From: Xiphydria camelus
Taxonomy: Eukaryota; Arthropoda; Insecta; Hymenoptera; Xiphydriidae
Direction: 5' to 3'
Length of the DNA stretch: 64,000 bases
Assembly (NCBI GenBank): GCA_963678675.1
Contig: OY783191.1
Span: forward strand, 19,905,111-19,969,110
The notes under the pieces are model-generated. The model saw only the letters and a program-made list of their open reading frames with translations. It made no database searches and was not told where the DNA came from. The position numbers and the translations under genes were made by a program. Shown here one piece after another: positions 45,528 to 56,809 of the stretch. Numbering within the stretch: the first letter of the stretch is position 1; the number at the start of each line of letters is the position of its first letter.

Positions 45528-46622
45528 TACAGGGTGTCCGTAAAGTATGGAAACGGTTGAATATCTCGAAGAGTACGCTTCAGAACGGGAAACGAAAAAA
45601 TACGTATCCGCGATTTTTTTTTAAACTATCAAATGATACCAAGATTGATCCCACACCCCAACCCCTGTGGGTGGGGCAGGGGGAAGCTTCAAAATCTTAA
45701 ATAGGAACCCCCTACTTTTGATTGCATATTCGCATTCTACATTAAAAACTACATAACTTTTATTTGAAACACTTTTTTCGATTCGTGGCAGATGGCGCTC
45801 TAATCGACGAAATTCAATTTTTTCAGTTTTTGCAATTGAGAGTCGATTTATTCGATTCTGCAATACAATTGCGATAGAAATTTACATTTTTTATTCTCAT
45901 ACTTGATATTTTTGTTAAAAATTTAATTTAGTTTTGCAAATTTGAAGTGCAGATGCGTTCTGTACCTGGAATTCCCCCGGCGGACGGTATATTCCGGGAA
46001 TCGTAGCTATTCTTTCACTAGTAGTCCGTTTTAATGATATCCGTTAACCTGAGTACACGTAAACAGGTACCGCTAATTGCCTGGCCTTCCGGACCCTCGA
46101 ACCTCGATGTATTCCGAAAGGGATTATCCTTGAGTAATTAGCTTATTTCCTCTAACGGAACTTAGTGCGTCACGGGGAATTCCAGGTACAGAACGCATCT
46201 GCACTTCAAATTTGCAAAACTAAATTAAATTTTTAACAAAAATATCAAGTATGAGAATAAAAAATGTAAATTTCTATCGCAATTGTATTGCAGAATCGAA
46301 TAAATCGACCCTCAATTGCAAAAACCGAAAAAATTGAATTTCGTAGATTATAGCGCCATCTGCCACGAATCGAAAAAAATGTTTCAAATAAAAGTTATGT
46401 AGTTTTTAATGTAGAATGCGAATATGCAATCAAAAGTGGGGGTTCCTATTTAAGATTTTGAAGCTTCCCCCTGCCCCACCCACAGGGGTTGGGATGTGGG
46501 ATCAATCTTGGTATCATTTGATAGTTTTTAGAAAAATATCGGATACGTATTTTTTCGTTTCCCGTTCTGAAGCGTACTTTTCGAGATATTCAACCGTTTC
46601 CATACTTTACGGACACCCTGTA
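45528..46622. mobile_element. Foldback element, 450-base arms, ACAGGGTGTCCGTAAAG ends
   Basis: From TACAGGGTGTCCGTAAAGTA to its exact inverse. The arms contain GGGTGGGGCAGGGGGAAGC and CTGTACCTGGAATTCCCC. The central unpaired part (about 45980-46175) is unique. No gene. Confidence 0.85.
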
Positions 46623-46769
46623 TATGAAGAGTATTTTTAAATCATGATTTTCATTTTAATTATAATAAAAGAATTTTCTATTAGACGCAGTAGGGTAATT
46701 GAGAATAATCGGTTGAGTAATCGGTATAGTAGTTATAAGAAAACTAGTAGTAAGAATAAGAAAACTTAC

Positions 46770-47026
46770 TTATCAATTTCACTTAACTGACGCCACGCGT
46801 CCTGCAATATTTCAACTTGAGTCTTCAATGTGCATACAGCGTCATTCAAATTAAATACATTTTCCTTGAAAGAACCCATTTTTTTGATTGTTGGTAGGTC
46901 GGATGATACAACAGACCAAGAATTTTTGCAACCGTTATTCCTGGACACCATGACATTAATATCCTTGAAAGTCATCTTAAGCAGGCTAAGTGCATTCGAT
47001 CCATTATCGGAAGATATTTGAATTTC
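46770..47026 (-). CDS. Candidate internal host exon (unidentified protein)
   Basis: A 257-base minus-strand open frame with an acceptor (ATATTCTAG) before 47026 and a perfect donor GTAAGT after 46770. It reads EIQISSDNGSNALSLLKMTF, then DINVMVSRNNG, SFKENVFNLNDAVCTLKTQ, VEILQDAWRQLSEID. There are no transposase motifs; the end looks helical, perhaps coiled coil. Entry phase is 0 and exit phase 2. Two further minus-strand exons at 53.7-54.1 kb and one at the right edge may belong to the same gene, with introns full of transposons. I do not recognise the product. Confidence 0.5.
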
Positions 47027-47029
47027 CTA

Positions 47030-47854
47030 GAATATTAAAATATGAAAAATTTTATTTTTTTCCCAATCAGAAACGGATTGTTGATTGACGTAGAAACGTC
47101 CTACGTCGTATTGACGTCGATGGATGATCTATTGCCGACTGGATTATTGATAAAAATCCACTAATTCATGACTATTTATTAATATATTTAAACATTTATG
47201 GGGTACATTTTTAAAGAAAATTTATAAAATTTTCTCAAATTTTGTTCCTTACACAGATTTAAGATCTACTTAAAAAATTATATTATGTGTAATCAAATGG
47301 TTCTCTATGTGCGGGAAGAGATCTTAAACTTGAAAATTTTAAATAAATTTATAAATAAAAATAGTTTTATATTAACGTAAATTAAAGCAGATGAAGAAAA
47401 TAATTTACCCGATGGAAAAAGAGTATGTAAATATATGAAAAAAATTACGAAGCCATGACAATTTCTGAAACCTTTATAAAAAAATATGAAAATTCGAATG
47501 AACACGGTTCTAGAGTTGTTCATCGTTTATTACAAAAGAACCAATGAAAAACTATGAAAAAATAATCCGAAAAATTTACATAATTTATGAATGTTATAAA
47601 TAATTATGAAAAACATCGAAATATGTATGGGTATAATAAAAATTAGAAACACTAAATTTAAACAACATTCCTTTCTTTATTTCTCGTAAATACGTTAGTC
47701 TATCCATATAAATAAAGTGTAAAGTTGATATCTGTATAGCCTGGATGGGAACACATTTATTTTGAAGAAATTAGTCTTCCAGTTTTTCTATTCATAGGGA
47801 CTAATAAATTAATATCAAAAAGTGCATTAAAACGATGGTAGGGGAAGATGGGGT
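47030..47854. other. No recognised gene
   Basis: Low-complexity AT-rich sequence, probably intronic if the flanking exons belong together. Confidence 0.5.
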
Positions 47855-48162
47855 AATCAGGAATATGCACCTATTTTTTTTACATTAAAAATGGATTGAG
47901 CACGTAAAAAAAGTTGGGACGTGTTTTTTTATTTTTGTTTCTGACGCGAAATTAAGCCGTAGGAGATTAATAAACTTTGCGCTAAGCTCCGCCCACTTGA
48001 AACGGCCGGTCGAGCGGCACGCCGGGCCGTGACGTCACTATGCACTCTCGGATATCGTATTCGTGTTGACGGCGTCTGCAGAACCGTAAGCGTGTGTTAT
48101 AGTTCTTCGTTTTGAGGACTGTTTAACTGTTTCGAGTACGAAGCTTGTGTTGTGCTGTGAAA

Positions 48163-48292
48163 ATGGACAGTGGATTTGTACAAGGGAAATCTGACAATTT
48201 TTGACGCAAATCGATGCTTTGTCAGTGTTCGCTTTTCTTGGATCAAACCCAGATTTCATTGGAGCAGAAACGCGAAATATTAAAGCAATAAG
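48163..48292 (+). pseudogene. SWIM-gene exon 1, copy 1 (frameshifted)
   Basis: Begins [13 protein letters not shown], then a TGA. The intact copy at 63328-63201 is two bases shorter at this point and continues in frame. The exon end has a perfect donor (AG then GTAAGA). Downstream the intron resembles that of the other copy, but no SWIM exon follows here. So this copy lost the SWIM product. Confidence 0.7.
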
Positions 48293-48921
48293 GTAAGATT
48301 TAAAGATACGGTATGAATAAGTCAGATTGTATACCTCAAAATAAAATAAATAGCAGTCTAGGCAGCTGCCTATATATAATTTGTAAATATACACGGTGTC
48401 GCCTTTTCGATGTACCTACGGAGTTTTGGGAAAAACGTTATAGAAAAAATCCAGTTACACATCCTCGGGGTCGATTTTGAAAAAAATTTAATGCTGTCAA
48501 AATCTCACGGCTAACTAGATCCAGTATTGAGATACAGGGTGTTTTTCATTTTTTGCCATTTCCTTCATGGCCTTATATTTCGATTATTTTTAAAGATAGA
48601 AGAACAGTATAACGGTGATTTTTCGTAGATCTTTATGTAGTTGTTTACAATAATATTTGTTTTTAATACATGATTGGTATTAGATATTTATAAGTGGTAT
48701 TATTTCATTCAATAGATACTACTTAGTTGTTATAAGTACTTAAAATTTTTATAAGTACTCTGCTGTTTTTCAACTATGTTGTTGGTAACTTTCTTTAAAT
48801 TTACGTTATCTTAATGTAAATTTTTGGAAATATACCATTAATAAAATATGTACAATATACAGTACAATACAGTTACAACAATGTCCAAATATAGGTATAT
48901 AACTCTATACCTATAACTTAC

Positions 48922-49232
48922 ATTAAAATGGTCCTCACAACAGTATAGCGAGGTCTTTAGAGAAAGTGGCGGNNNNNNNNNNNNNNNNNNNNNNNNNNNN
49001 NNNNNNNNNNNNNNNNNNNNNNNNNNNNNNNNNNNNNNNNNNNNNNNNNNNNNNNNNNNNNNNNNNNNNNNNNNNNNNNNNNNNNNNNNNNNNNNNNNNN
49101 NNNNNNNNNNNNNNNNNNNNNNNNNNNNNNNNNNNNNNNNNNNNNNNNNNNNNNNNNNNNNNNNNNNNNNNNGTTTGTACATCTCGGCACTGTACAACAT
49201 TTATAAATCCTTCTTCCTTCCTTCTTCGACAT
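48922..49232 (-). CDS. THAP-domain exon (interrupted by the assembly gap)
   Basis: The minus-strand ATG at 49232 opens MSKKEGRRIYKCCTVPRCTN, the N-terminus of a THAP zinc finger (first Cys pair). After the gap the frame resumes as PPLSLKTSLYCCEDHFN, matching the C-x2-H part of THAP, and stops at a perfect donor GTAAGT at 48921. THAP domains bind specific DNA and occur in P-element-type and other transposon proteins. The missing middle is inside the 200-N gap, so its length is unknown. The rest of the protein is not found. Confidence 0.75.
48973..49172. other. Assembly gap (200 N)
   Basis: Exactly 200 N, a conventional placeholder for a gap of unknown size. It falls within a repeat-rich exon. 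Confidence 0.98.
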
Positions 49233-49869
49233 TCTACTATCAAACGTCAAACAAAAATAGTCACAAAAAATAAACAAACTTCCACTTCACTTGTACTCTT
49301 CCGATACGCAAGGCATTGAGAAACATGCTAGAAGGTGCACTGGCGGGCCGGTTTCGTGCATAGTGACGTCACAAGCCAGCGCCTCCCACAACGGAGCATT
49401 TTGAAATACGTCACTGGGAGGCGTGGCCGTGCTACTTTTAAAGTAATGTTTTTGGGGTAGGAGTTTTTCTTATCCACTTTTTACTATTAGTACTGTGTTT
49501 TGAATAACTTTAACTATTATGTCTGCTGTGTTTCATGCATATCAAAATTTCATGCATATTCCTGATTGCGGAACCTAACGGAGATGGCAAAAAAAGCAAT
49601 GAAATAAAAATGTTGTAAAATCAACTTATACTTTAAAATGAACTTAGGTTGTTAATCGTTGATGTCAATCACACGTTTTTTTAAAAAACTAAAAACAATT
49701 AAAATTTCAAGAAAAATATAAGATGCGATTCGGATTTACCCCGATTCCTCTGCGGTAATTGCGAATAGATGTCGTTATTATGTTATACAGTGTTCAATGT
49801 TATCGATAATAACGCCAAGTATCTAGCTAACAATAAGCGTCTAATCCGTTTTAACATATAACCTTTCCA

Positions 49870-50085
49870 TATCCCGTGTGGAAATGTCCATTGGGCCCCA
49901 AATGGGCCCCAATCCCGTGTGGAAATGTCCATTGGGCTCCAATTGGTCCCCAATTGGGCTTCCCAATTACTAATTGGGCGCCAATTAGGCAGCCCAATCA
50001 GTGTCCAATTGGGCATTCGTTGGGCTTGTAACGCTCAGCCCTATCTATACCCAATTTGGGCAGCCCAATTGGATAATCCTATTTA
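49870..50085. repeat. Cluster of CCAATTGGGC motifs
   Basis: Many copies of CCAATTGG and CCCAATTGGGC-type half-sites in both orientations, plus a direct repeat of CCGTGTGGAAATGTCCATTG at about 49875 and 49915. Confidence 0.7.
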
Positions 50086-50134
50086 CGCCCGATCAACCTG
50101 AAATGTTACTTTTAATGAATAATAAGATTAATAA

Positions 50135-51457
50135 TCTATATATATAAAAATGAATGTTTGTCTGTCTGTCTGTCTGTATGTCTCTTATGCCTTCCTAAAC
50201 CGTTCGTCCGATTGCGATGAAATTTTGGGAAATGGTTGGACGCATGCCCGCGATGGTTTCTGAGTTAGTAAATCTTATACAGGGTGTTCAAAAAGTCCCG
50301 GTACGGCCGATTATCTCAGCGGGAAAACATTTTAGAGAAAAATGTTTAATACAAAACTTTAAGGATTTTCCCTTGGCTACCCAGTGGTCGTATTGGATTT
50401 GACCTTGACCGTGACCTTTAAGGTAATATCAAATGCCTTCCTAAACCGTTCATCCGATTGCGATGAAACTTTGGGGAATGGTTGGACGCATGCCCGCGAA
50501 GGTTTCTGAGTTAGTAAATCTTATATAGGGTGTTCAAAAAGTACCGGTACTGATGATTATTATGCCTTCCTAAATCGTTCATCCGATTGCGATGAAACTT
50601 TGAGGAATGGTTGGACGCATGCCTGCGAAGGTTTCTGAGTTAGTAAATTTTATACAGGGTGTTCAAAAAGTCCAGGCACAGCTGATTATCTCAGCGGGAA
50701 ATCATTTTAGAGAAAAACGTTTAATATAAAACTTTTAGGATTTTTCCCTGGCTACCCAATGGTCATATTGGATTTGACATTGACAATGACCTTCTAGGTA
50801 AAATTGATTTTTTAAAATCCGAACCTCTATTTTATATACCGGAAATGAAAAGAGCGGGAAATTTCACGTTCAAATATGTCCTTGACCATTATTTCCATGT
50901 GACCTTTATGGTCAGCGGAGGTCAAATTGAGGTCAAGTAGAGTTCGGCTTCGTATCATGAAAGCTATGGGCCCTATACAAATTCTTTTTGATAGTAGGAT
51001 TTAGGATTTTTTAGTGGCTGTACAATGGTGATATTGTATTTGGCCTTGACCATGAACTTCATTTGGAATCTCTTACATCTGACATAATATTCCAAATCAG
51101 TTACACGAAAAATCCCTTAGTGCCAACCAAATTTAATCGAGGTAACAATCATCACTGGCAAATTCAAAGGCGAAGACGTCCTCATTCACGCATACCTATA
51201 TGATTTCCAACGATTTAACATTCGAATTCAAGCGGCTCCAGTTCCCTTTGCGTCTTGCTTTTGCTATTACCATCAACAAAGCACAAGGTCAATCGTTGAC
51301 TATTGCTGGCTTAAATTTGGAAAATTCATGTTTTTCACACGGCCGATTGTATGTGGCTTGCTCCAGAGTTGGCACACCGAAAAATGTACACGTTTTTACT
51401 CCAAATAAAACAAATGAAGTGAATACAATTGAAAGAAAACCAAAAATAGAGATATAA
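50135..51457 (+). mobile_element. Helitron, internally rearranged
   Basis: The 5' end TCTATATATATAAAAATGAA followed by GTTTGTCTGTCTG is typical of insect Helitrons, and an A precedes the TC. Three partial copies of a leader unit (CCTTCCTAAACCGTTC..CCGATTGCGATGAAA) follow at about 50191, 50433 and 50565, then a helicase tail. The same leader occurs in the Helitron end at 26250-26630. The 3' CTAG end is not seen; a palindrome replaces it. Confidence 0.75.
51137..51457 (+). pseudogene. Helitron Pif1-like helicase C-terminal fragment
   Basis: The frame reads FEFKRLQFPLRLAFAITINK, AQGQSLTIAGLNLENSCFSH, GRLYVACSRVGTPKNVHVFT and ends at 51457. These are motifs V and VI of Pif1-type helicases as carried by Helitrons, which replicate by a rolling-circle-like mechanism. 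Upstream, ITGKFKGEDVLI is in another frame, so there is at least one frameshift near 51190. The Rep nuclease domain and helicase motifs I-IV are missing. The last 45 bases also form part of the palindrome that follows. Confidence 0.8.
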
Positions 51458-51975
51458 ATAATAGTATATACAAATAATACGTGTCTGTATAATAACATAT
51501 AATATAAAACAGTTTTTATAGAAAAATTGTTAGATGTGAAACATCGAAATTCTTCTTTGTAGAAAGTATGCGAAGGAAGGATGGACCACGCGTCCGTCGA
51601 AAGAACACGTGCGCCAGTGCGCATTTGTATTTATGACTGTGGTACTATTAAACGGTACGAGAGAACCGTTGTGTCTTATTCAAAAAGCGCATTTAGTTTA
51701 CTCTCTCTTAACTCTGTCATCGGTAAGTACTGTTTAATAGTATCACAGTCATAAATACAAATGCGCACTGGCGCACGTGTTCTTTCGACGGACGCGTGGT
51801 CCATCCTACTTATCGCATACTTTCTACAAAGAAGAATTTCGATGTTTCACATCTAACAATTTTTCTATAAAAACTGTTTTATATTATATGTTATTATACA
51901 CACACGTATTATTTGTATATACTATTATTTATATCTCTATTTTTGGTTTTCTTTCAATTGTATTCACTTCATTTG
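51411..51975. mobile_element. Palindrome, family GTGCGCCAGTGCGCA, copy 2, containing the helicase tail
   Basis: The left arm starts inside the helicase gene (CAAATGAAGTGAATACAATT) and the right arm ends with its inverse. The rest matches the palindrome at 30530-30985. Confidence 0.8.
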
Positions 51976-51992
51976 ACAATGATCAATACTTG

Positions 51993-52260
51993 TTTCTATG
52001 CATCGTGGGAGAAGGAAATTCTTCGAAACCACCGAGCTGGAGCATGAAAATTGGCGCCGGGAGAGTACGCAGATTCAGCGCCGTTCGGTTGGTGCTATCC
52101 CCGAAGAAGTACACGTGCACCGCAATAGTCGAATTTATTGCGGGTCTGCACTTTGTCCGAGGAGAGCATAAAAGGCAGAGGGTTTCTGTTGCCTCCCGCG
52201 AGGCTCCTGAAATCTGAGCACGCGGTCGAGGCCCTTCGCTTGCGACCCGGCGCCTATCAC
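51993..52260. repeat. Dispersed GC-rich repeat, copy 2
   Basis: Close copy of 31300-31570 in the same orientation and, as there, lying after a GTGCGCCAGTGCGCA palindrome. The pairing of the two suggests one composite repeat. Confidence 0.7.
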
Positions 52261-52448
52261 TCTCGCTAGACTGAGTTACTATCTATTTAGCCGGTCAAAT
52301 AGACTGAAATTTCTCTGGCAGTAAATTTTTATCGTGTATCCACTGCACAATCTAGCTAGATTTATTTTTCTCAACCGAGATTCTAGACTAACTCTCGCTA
52401 GATTGTTCTCAATGCTGTGTCCACTTGAGTAAATCTAGCTGAAAACGA

Positions 52449-52755
52449 AAGAACACGTTCGCCAGTGCGCATTTGTATTTATAATTGTGATACTATTAAA
52501 CGGTACAAACCGTTGTGTCTGATTCAAAAAGCGCATTTAGTTTACTCTCTCTTAACTCTGCCATCAGTCGCTGTTCCGTCTCGCGATAAACGGAATTCGA
52601 CACAACGGTTCGTACCGTTTAATGGTATCACAGTCATAAATACAAATGCGCACTGGCGCACGTATTCTTTCAACGGATGCGTGGTCTATCCTTCCTATCG
52701 CATACTTTCTACAAAGAAGAATTTCGATGTTTCACATCTAACAATTTTCCTATAC
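52449..52755. mobile_element. Palindrome, family GTGCGCCAGTGCGCA, copy 3 (left arm truncated)
   Basis: The left arm starts at AACACGTTCGCCAGTGCGCA and the right arm continues further (GGATGCGTGGTCTATCC, TTTCACATCTAACAATTT). Same family as 30530-30985. Confidence 0.75.
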
Positions 52756-53149
52756 AAACGGTATTTAAATGTTATTTTTAAACGTGCTAACCAATGATCA
52801 ATCAATCCTCATGCTTTCATTAATGAGGGTAAATACTGCTTCGTACACCGATACAGTGAGCGTGTAGTAGTAAGTGGTTAAGCTAGGGCTCGGCGAACGT
52901 TGGGACGCAGTTCAGTGGGGAGACGCAGGGTGACCGTTGCCTCTATATCTATATATAGAATAGATATAGATATAGAGGCAATGTTCAACGTTCACCTGGC
53001 CTTATATTAGCGTATTTAGCCACTCCAGCGACGTTTCACGAGCAGCCGGTCTCACCCCCGAAGCGCGACATAAGATGTTTCACATAAAAAAAAACAAGCT
53101 CGAAGTCATGAGCAGACCGGGCAAGATAAAAATGGCGCGTTCGATCGTA

Positions 53150-53250
53150 GTCGATTTAATATGTCTTTGTTATTAGTCGAATCGAACGAAGTAGCTCGTT
53201 TTGCGACTTCATGCGATTCGACTAATAACAAAGAAATTTTAAGTCGACTA
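53150..53250. repeat. Hairpin CTTTGTTATTAGTCGAATCG
   Basis: An inverted pair of about 40 bases separated by a 30-base loop. Confidence 0.65.
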
Positions 53251-53375
53251 TACGGTCGAACTACCAAATCGATCGACTTGAGTCGAGTCGTGGCAGCGCG
53301 CTTTAAGAAACTAAAAACTACTCGCTGCAGCTACTCGTTCTCGCGCCGTCCTCTGTCGTATTCTCGCTCCCGGCG

Positions 53376-53490
53376 TTGCCACCTTTGCTACGCGGGTGCC
53401 ATGCTTCTGCGTCTTCGGCTTTGCTACCTCTGCTTCGCGGGTGCCATGCTTCTGCGTCTCCAGCTTTGCCACCTCTGCTTCACGGAAGCC
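53376..53490. repeat. Minisatellite, 48-base unit
   Basis: Two and a half copies of GCTACCTCTGCTTCGCGGGT followed by GCCATGCTTCTGCGTCT. The open frames over it are repeat artefacts. Confidence 0.7.
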
Positions 53491-53737
53491 ACGCTCCGCG
53501 TTGGACTTCCCTGCGTTCTCGTCGTCCTCCGTCCCAGTCCCTTGCGTAATAGCTTATCCAATTGCCTCGATAGCTGCCTTCTCTGAAGAAGGGGCTTCCT
53601 TGCTGTTCCTTCGAGTTACGGCATCTGACAAAAAACATTACAAAATGATATATTGCAATCATTACTTTGAACGGATTTTACTTCGTAAATATATTTCAAA
53701 AACAATAATTTACATGAAAAATATTAATCACTCTCAC

Positions 53738-53900
53738 CTATTATGCACTGATGGAGCCTGAAATCTAGGAGAAACTTGTTAGACGCTTTGCGGACATTTG
53801 TGAATTTAATAGCAAGATCTTTTGCTAGATATTTCTTCATGTTCAACACGCTTTTGGAGATATTTCCCTCTATATCCATGAGTGAGTTGAGAGAAGAAAT
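53738..53900 (-). CDS. Candidate internal host exon (unidentified protein)
   Basis: A 163-base minus-strand frame with an acceptor (TTACTTGCAG) before 53900 and a donor GTGAGA after 53738. It reads ISSLNSLMDIEGNISKSVLN, MKKYLAKDLAIKFTNVRKAS, NKFLLDFRLHQCII. No transposon motifs; predicted helical and basic. It follows the next exon upstream (53985) after a short 84-base intron and in matching phase 0. Exit phase is 1, which does not fit the exon at 47026, so at least one exon is missing or lost between them. Confidence 0.55.
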
Positions 53901-53984
53901 CTGCAAGTAAAATTAAAATTTGTAATGTATGTAATATTTGTAATACATTACAATATGAATAACTATCTGAAACGTAAAACTTAC

Positions 53985-54080
53985 AAAATCCTCGCGGAAT
54001 TTGGTATCCTCCAATTTGTCACCGAATTCCGTAAGATCTAATATATCTTGGAACGGAAGATTCAAGTTATTGTCCGTGCA
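53985..54080 (-). CDS. Candidate host exon, 5' end cut by a foldback element
   Basis: A minus-strand frame reading DNNLNLPFQDILDLTEFGDK, LEDTKFREDF, with a perfect donor GTAAGT after 53985. On its 5' side the frame meets a TAA and the foldback sequence that begins near 54080 (ATAATTATAAAAACCCC). I find no acceptor. The foldback may have landed in the exon or just beside it. It splices in phase with the exon at 53900. Confidence 0.5.
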
Positions 54081-56125
54081 TAATTATAAAAACCCCATAT
54101 AATTCAGCCCTGACAAGTACAATATTATCGAGCTGTACCTTATCGAGGAGATCTTTCGACGTAATGATTCCGAAACGTTTTTATCGAGAAATATATATTT
54201 CTGACATACGGTAGTGTTCACGAATATTATAAAATATCACAGGAATGTTACAGAAAAGTTACTTGCAAAAACGTGCATTGTGGGGTGTAAATTATGATAT
54301 TTTGTAATTTCCATCGTTACACCAGAGGCCAAGAAGAGATGAAATAGAAGCGAGGTACATGTAAACTTCACATTTGACAGGTCGGTATATAAATTGGAAC
54401 TTGTGTGATAGTATAATATATAATAACTATTATATAAAATAGTTTTCGAATAAATGCGTGGACAAAACCGTGTCGCCATAAACCCCGGCGACTTCGAAAC
54501 AGATGCGAGAAGCACGGACGGTTGTAAATTGGAAGGAAGGACGGAGGAGGAAGAGGAGGAGGAGGAGGACAAGGACGAGGACGAGGACGAGGACGAGGAT
54601 GACGACGTCGAGGACGACGACGTCGAGGACGGCGACGACGACGATGACGACGAGGACGGCGACGATGAGAACAACAACGATGAGGACGGCGACGACGAGG
54701 ACGGCGATGACGAGAACAACGACGACGACGATGACGACGAGGACGGCGACGACGAGGACGGCGATGACGAGGACGACGACGACGACGACGGTGACGACGA
54801 GAACGACGACGTCGATAATGGCGATGACGAGGATTTCGTGGACGATGACGACAAGGACGACGAGGACGGCGACGACGGCAACGGTGACGATGAGGACGGC
54901 GAGGACGACGATGAGAACAACGACATGATACTGCTGCAAAAGCTTGGAGGAGCGCCGCGATAGCGGCGCAGGGGCAATAGCCCTCCGGGGGTTGACGAGC
55001 GAAGCGAGTAGGGGGCGGAACCCCCTAGTCGATAAAGAAAAAAATAATAATAAAGTAGTTACTCCATTATTGTAATCCAATTCCATTGTATCCCTTATTT
55101 TTCTGCCACGACTTTGATTGTTGATAGTGAAGAAAAATCAAATTTATCGGTTGATCCATCCACTATCAACAATCAAAGTCGTGGCAGAAAAATAAGGGAT
55201 ACAATGGAATTAGATTAACTACTTGAAAGAATAACTACTTTATTATTTTTTTTCTTTATAGATATATTTCCTCTTTCGTATTATACCTTCACAAGTTCCA
55301 ATTCATATACCAACCTGTCAAACGTGAAGTGTACATGTACCTCACTTCTATTTCATCTCTTCTTCGCCTCTGGTGTAACGATGGAAATTACAAAATATCA
55401 TCATTTACACCCCACAAAGCACGTTTTTGCAAGTAACTTTTCTGTAACATTCCTGCGATATTGTACAATATTCGTGAACACTACCGTATGTTAGAAATAT
55501 ATATTTCTAGATAAAAACGTTTTGGAATCATTACGTCAAAAGATCTCCTCGCTAAGGTACAGCTCGATAAGATTGTACTTGTCAGGGCTGAATTATATGG
55601 GGTTTGGGGGGTGAAGTGGGGTTTATTTCTATAACACATTATGAATAACACAATTATATCCAGGATTTCACTATTTAAAATATACCGAACTTACTCTACA
55701 TAGAAATTAAGAAACTATATTAATTTGAGTTAACCTTTCTATAGATAATAATGACAGAATTATTAAAAGTGATATATTTCGTCTTTCGTATTATACTATC
55801 ACAAGTTTCAATTTATATACCGACCTGTCAAACGTGAAGTGTACATGTACCTCATTTCTATTTCATCTCTTCCTCGCCTCTGATGTAACGATGGAAATTA
55901 CAAAATATCATAACTTTTCTGTAACATTTCTGCAATATTTTACAATATTCGTGAATACTACCGTATGTTAGAAATATATATTTCTCAATAAAAATTCGTG
56001 AATGTTGCAAAACATCATAGAAACGTTTCGGAATCATTACGTCGAAAGATCTCCTCGATAAGGTACAGCTCAATAAGATTGTACTTGTCAGGGCTGAATT
56101 ATATGGAGTTTTTATAATTATTTTA
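54080..56125. mobile_element. Foldback cluster with acidic-codon microsatellite core
   Basis: The left arm (54080 to about 54450: CAGCCCTGACAAGTACAAT, GAGATCTTTCGACGTAATG) returns inverted at about 55130-55600 and again, in the same orientation as that second arm, at about 55770-56115. So the right arm is present twice. The ends ATAATTATAAAAACYCC match at both borders. Between the arms lies a (GAN)n microsatellite. Confidence 0.75.
54538..54925 (+). repeat. (GAC/GAG/GAT)n microsatellite
   Basis: Nearly 390 bases of GAN and GGC triplets. It gives an Asp/Glu-rich frame (54454-54963) and also open Thr/Arg, Ser and Val/Leu frames. Because several frames are open for the same reason, I treat this as a simple repeat and not a gene. 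Confidence 0.85.
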
Positions 56126-56459
56126 GGAAGTCCCAGAAGATTACAGGTGCAGCAAAATATCGATGTTGTGCTAGAAAGAATGAGGAATAACCCTCGAACC
56201 CCCTAATCGGTATCAGTGATTCCTCATTGACCGTCGTTACACCAGAGACGAAGAAGAAATGAAATAGAAGTGAGGTACATGTCACTTCAGGTTTGACAGG
56301 TCGGTGTATAAATTAGAATTTGTGATAGTGCGAAAGAGGAAATATATCGTTAGGGAAAAAATAATGATAAAGTAATTACTTGATTATTGTGATCCAATTC
56401 CACATTGCATCTATAATTTTTCTGCCATAGCTTGTTGACAGAGAAGAACAACTATCGAT

Positions 56460-56665
56460 TCGTCCCGTGCTCGAATGACGCTGAAAACAAAAAATAGAAT
56501 ATCCACAAAGATATTTGTCCTTCATACGCAATCAAAGTGAGGTTAGAACGGTCAGATAGAAAGTAACTTATCTGATGGCAATTCTTCTGAGATACTGCCG
56601 TCTCCTTTCCTGCTCTTTATGCACAGGCAATCAGAGAAAAATAACACTGCATCCGTTCCCCAGAT
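56460..56665. repeat. Fragment of the 10-11 kb foldback family
   Basis: GCTGAAAACAAAAAATAGAA, AACTTATCTGATGGCA and CTCCTTTCCTGCTCTTTATG match the right arm of 10117-11684 (about 11265-11465). Confidence 0.8.
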
Positions 56666-56809
56666 AGAAAAGTTCTAGTAGTTTGACGGCAAATTACCGC
56701 CACGTCTTGGCGATGTGCTGGCAAAACTTAATACTTCTGCCGTGACATTATGCCGCAAATTTGCGGATGTTAAATTCCGGTACATTGGAGGCAGCAGCAA
56801 AACGAAGTG

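Larger units (their letters stand above)
47855..49567. mobile_element. THAP/SWIM two-gene element, copy 1 (contains assembly gap)
   Basis: Ends AATCAGGAATATGCA and the inverse TGCATATTCCTGATT. Its left 600 bases match, inverted, the right end of the copy at 61046-63634, and its right part matches that copy's left end. It has the start of the SWIM gene on the plus strand and the THAP gene on the minus strand. No target duplication is evident. A gap of exactly 200 N lies at 48973-49172. Confidence 0.8.

Noticed and set aside
48038..48394. 118-residue minus-strand frame, and its relative at 63247-63453
   Set aside because: Antisense of SWIM exon 1; the sense strand has the splice sites and the family match.
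54237..54977. Long minus-strand Ser-rich frame and 54430-55086 Val/Leu-rich frame
   Set aside because: Both are reading-frame shadows of the GAN microsatellite; composition follows the repeat, not a protein.
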